From Actinomycetes bacterium (GTDB lineage: Bacteria > Actinomycetota > Actinomycetes > Actinomycetales > Cellulomonadaceae): a stretch of 6,805 nucleotides of DNA. Below the pieces are notes generated by a model. The model was given only the letters and a program-made list of their open reading frames with translations, ran no database searches and was not told where the DNA came from. Every line of letters starts with the position of its first letter. Within the stretch, counting starts at the first letter, position 1. The position numbers were made by a program, and so were the translations under genes. The stretch covers positions 1 through 6,805 of the forward strand of contig JAEWQZ010000352.1 of assembly GCA_023460255.1 (NCBI GenBank), read 5' to 3'. This document shows, one piece after another, positions 5,349-6,805 of this stretch.

Positions 5349-6740
5349 ATGACCCACCCCACGAGCCGACCGCCGCTGATCTTCTCGGCGTTCGTCATGA
5401 ACACCGCCTCGCACATCGTCCAGGGCACCTGGCGGCTGCCCGACGCCGGCCAGACCGACTTCAACTCACTGGGGCACTGGGTCGACCTGGCCCGGCTGCT
5501 GGAGCGGGGACGCTTCGACCTGCTCTTCTTCGCCGACGTGACGGGCCTGTACGGGCACTACCGGGGGGACCACCGCAAGTACTTCGACGCCGGGCTCCAG
5601 GTGCCGGCGAACGACCCGCTCGTGCTGCTGTCCGCGCTGGCCCTGGCCACCGAGCACCTCGGCCTGGCCGCCACGTCATCGATCGTGCAGCAGCACCCGT
5701 TCAGCTTCGCCCGCCAGATGTCCACGCTCGACCACCTCAGCGGCGGCCGGGTCGCCTGGAACATCGTCACGGGCTACCTGGAGAACGGCTTCCGGAACTT
5801 CGGTCACGACGGCCTGGTCCCCCACGACGAGCGGTACACCTGGGCGGAGGAGTACCTGGACGTCGTCCTCAAGCTCTGGGAGGGCTCCTGGGAGGAGGAC
5901 GCGCTCGTGCAGGACCGTGCACTGGGCATCCACGCCCACGCGGACAAGGTGCACCCCATCCACCACCGGGGTGCGCGGTACGCCGTCGAGGGCCCGCACC
6001 TCGTCTCGCCGTCGCCGCAGCGCACGCCGCTCCTCTTCCAGGCGGGCTCGTCTCCGGTGGGTCGCGAGTTCGCCGCGCGCAACGCCGAGGCGACGTTCAT
6101 CGTCGCGCCGACGCCGGAGGCGGCCCGCAGCCAGATCGAGGACACGCGGTCCCGCGCGGTGGCGTACGGCCGGCGTCCGGAGGACCTGAGGTTCCTGCCC
6201 GGCCTGACGTTCGTCGTCGGCAGCACCGAGGCGGAGGCGCGGCGGCGGGCCGTCGAGCTGGACGAGGTCATCGACTGGGACGGGCACATCGCGCACCTGT
6301 CCGGCAGCCTCGGCATCGACCTGGGGCACCACGACCCGGATGCGCCCGTGGACGTCCTCGAGACGGAGGCGGTGAAGGGGCTCGTGGCGGCCGTGAGGGC
6401 GAGCGTGGGGGAGCGGCAGCCGACCGTGCGCGACCTGGGCCGGCTGCTGGCCGGGGCGAACCGCATCGTGGGGACGCCCGAGCAGATCGCCGACGCGCTC
6501 GAGGTCTGGCAGGACGCCGGGATCGACGGGGTGAACGTCATCAACGTGACCCGACCCGGCAGCTACGTGGAGTTCGTCGAGCACGTCACGCCGGTCCTCC
6601 AGCGCCGTGGTCTGCAGCGGCGCGAGTACGAGCCGGGGACCTTGCGCCGCAAGCTGTTCGGGACCGACCGGCTCCCGGAGCGGCACCGTGGGTCGGCCTT
6701 CCGAGGCGCGTTCGGCCGGGCGGTCGCGCCCGTCGGCTGA
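5349..6740 (+). CDS. Second FMNH2-dependent monooxygenase of the NtaA/SnaA/DszA family (diverged paralogue)
   Basis: A 463-residue oxygenase, full length, with the same block order as its upstream neighbour: SHIVQGTW (21-28), FADVTGLYGHYRGD (61-74), TEHLG (101-105), HPFSFARQMSTLDHL (116-130), WNIVTGYL (137-144), KVHPI (200-204), GPHLVSPSPQRTPLLFQAG (215-233) and VLQRRG (416-421). Aligned with LadA, H22, Y68, Q84 and H316 match H17, Y63, Q79 and H311, while T19 and Y143 replace C14 and H138. The substrate loop differs from the first oxygenase (QQHPFSFAR against EPPFGHAR), as does H316 against Leu311, so the two probably take different substrates or successive intermediates. CGGAG sits 5 nt before the ATG. 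The 63-nt gap and shared strand place it third in the operon, dependent on the same FMN reductase. Sulfur scavenging is the likely role by family and context; the substrate is unknown. Confidence 0.92.
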   Translation: MTHPTSRPPLIFSAFVMNTASHIVQGTWRLPDAGQTDFNSLGHWVDLARLLERGRFDLLFFADVTGLYGHYRGDHRKYFDAGLQVPANDPLVLLSALALATEHLGLAATSSIVQQHPFSFARQMSTLDHLSGGRVAWNIVTGYLENGFRNFGHDGLVPHDERYTWAEEYLDVVLKLWEGSWEEDALVQDRALGIHAHADKVHPIHHRGARYAVEGPHLVSPSPQRTPLLFQAGSSPVGREFAARNAEATFIVAPTPEAARSQIEDTRSRAVAYGRRPEDLRFLPGLTFVVGSTEAEARRRAVELDEVIDWDGHIAHLSGSLGIDLGHHDPDAPVDVLETEAVKGLVAAVRASVGERQPTVRDLGRLLAGANRIVGTPEQIADALEVWQDAGIDGVNVINVTRPGSYVEFVEHVTPVLQRRGLQRREYEPGTLRRKLFGTDRLPERHRGSAFRGAFGRAVAPVG

Positions 6741-6773
6741 CGGCCCGGGAGCCGGTCGGGCAGTCGGGGCCGT
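6740..6773 (+). terminator. Possible hairpin after the second oxygenase gene
   Basis: ACGGCCC (6740-6746) and GGGCCGT (6767-6773) pair perfectly over 7 bp around a 20-nt loop, starting on the last base of the TGA stop. The long loop and absent T-tract make it a weak terminator candidate. If the operon continues past the window it may not terminate here. Confidence 0.25.
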
Positions 6774-6778
6774 GCGCC

Positions 6779-6805
6779 GGGGGGGGGGGGGGCCGCCCCC
6801 CCCCC
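6779..6805. repeat. G14 / C10 homopolymer inverted repeat at the window end
   Basis: A run of 14 G (6779-6792), then CCG, then 10 C (6796-6805) up to the edge. As DNA it would fold into a G:C hairpin, or a G-quadruplex on one strand and an i-motif on the other. Nothing else in the window looks like this, and its place at the very end suggests a sequencing or assembly artefact at a contig edge rather than native sequence. Confidence 0.6.

Noticed and set aside
4641..5414. Minus-strand open frame opposite the first oxygenase and the spacer
   Set aside because: Shadow frame with Gly/Arg/Val-rich composition and no motif.
5676..6686. Minus-strand open frame of 336 codons opposite the second oxygenase
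   Set aside because: Antisense shadow of a gene with clear family motifs; no start signal and no family resemblance.

Overview
The window is very GC-rich (by eye well over 70%), with G/C-heavy third codon positions and Shine-Dalgarno starts. This fits a high-GC actinobacterium, and the gene types suit a Micrococcales/Cellulomonas-like organism, although that placement is inference. Both edges look incidental. The left edge cuts a gene on the minus strand. The right edge ends in an abnormal G-run/C-run that may be a contig-end artefact.

Left part (1-2077): the first 33 codons of an exported or membrane-anchored protein run off the left edge on the minus strand. A gap of about 200 bp follows, then a minus-strand cytoplasmic diguanylate cyclase with TPR-like repeats, a coiled-coil linker and a C-terminal GGEEF domain. 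Its catalytic and inhibitory (I-site) residues are intact. A divergent intergenic region of about 130 bp separates it from a plus-strand short-chain dehydrogenase of the YdfG / 3-hydroxy acid dehydrogenase type (2078-2830).

Middle (2831-3289): a non-coding gap of 459 bp precedes the main operon. It holds a hairpin just after the dehydrogenase, then an ATG-initiated frame rich in Cys and Met codons. Directly after the last Cys codons lie two mutually exclusive GC stems, and a strong 7+7 bp hairpin sits 62 nt upstream of the next gene. Together these resemble a leader-peptide attenuator, an attractive but unproven reading.

Right part (3290-6740): a tight three-gene plus-strand operon. It encodes an SsuE-type NAD(P)H:FMN reductase, then two different flavin-dependent monooxygenases of the NtaA/SnaA/DszA/LadA/YxeK family. 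The reductase would supply reduced FMN to both oxygenases. The first oxygenase most resembles YxeK and LadA; the second is a diverged paralogue. In this family, with an SsuE partner and a Cys/Met-rich leader, the likeliest job is oxidative scavenging of organosulfur compounds. The substrate cannot be read from sequence, and no transporter or regulator is visible before the window ends.
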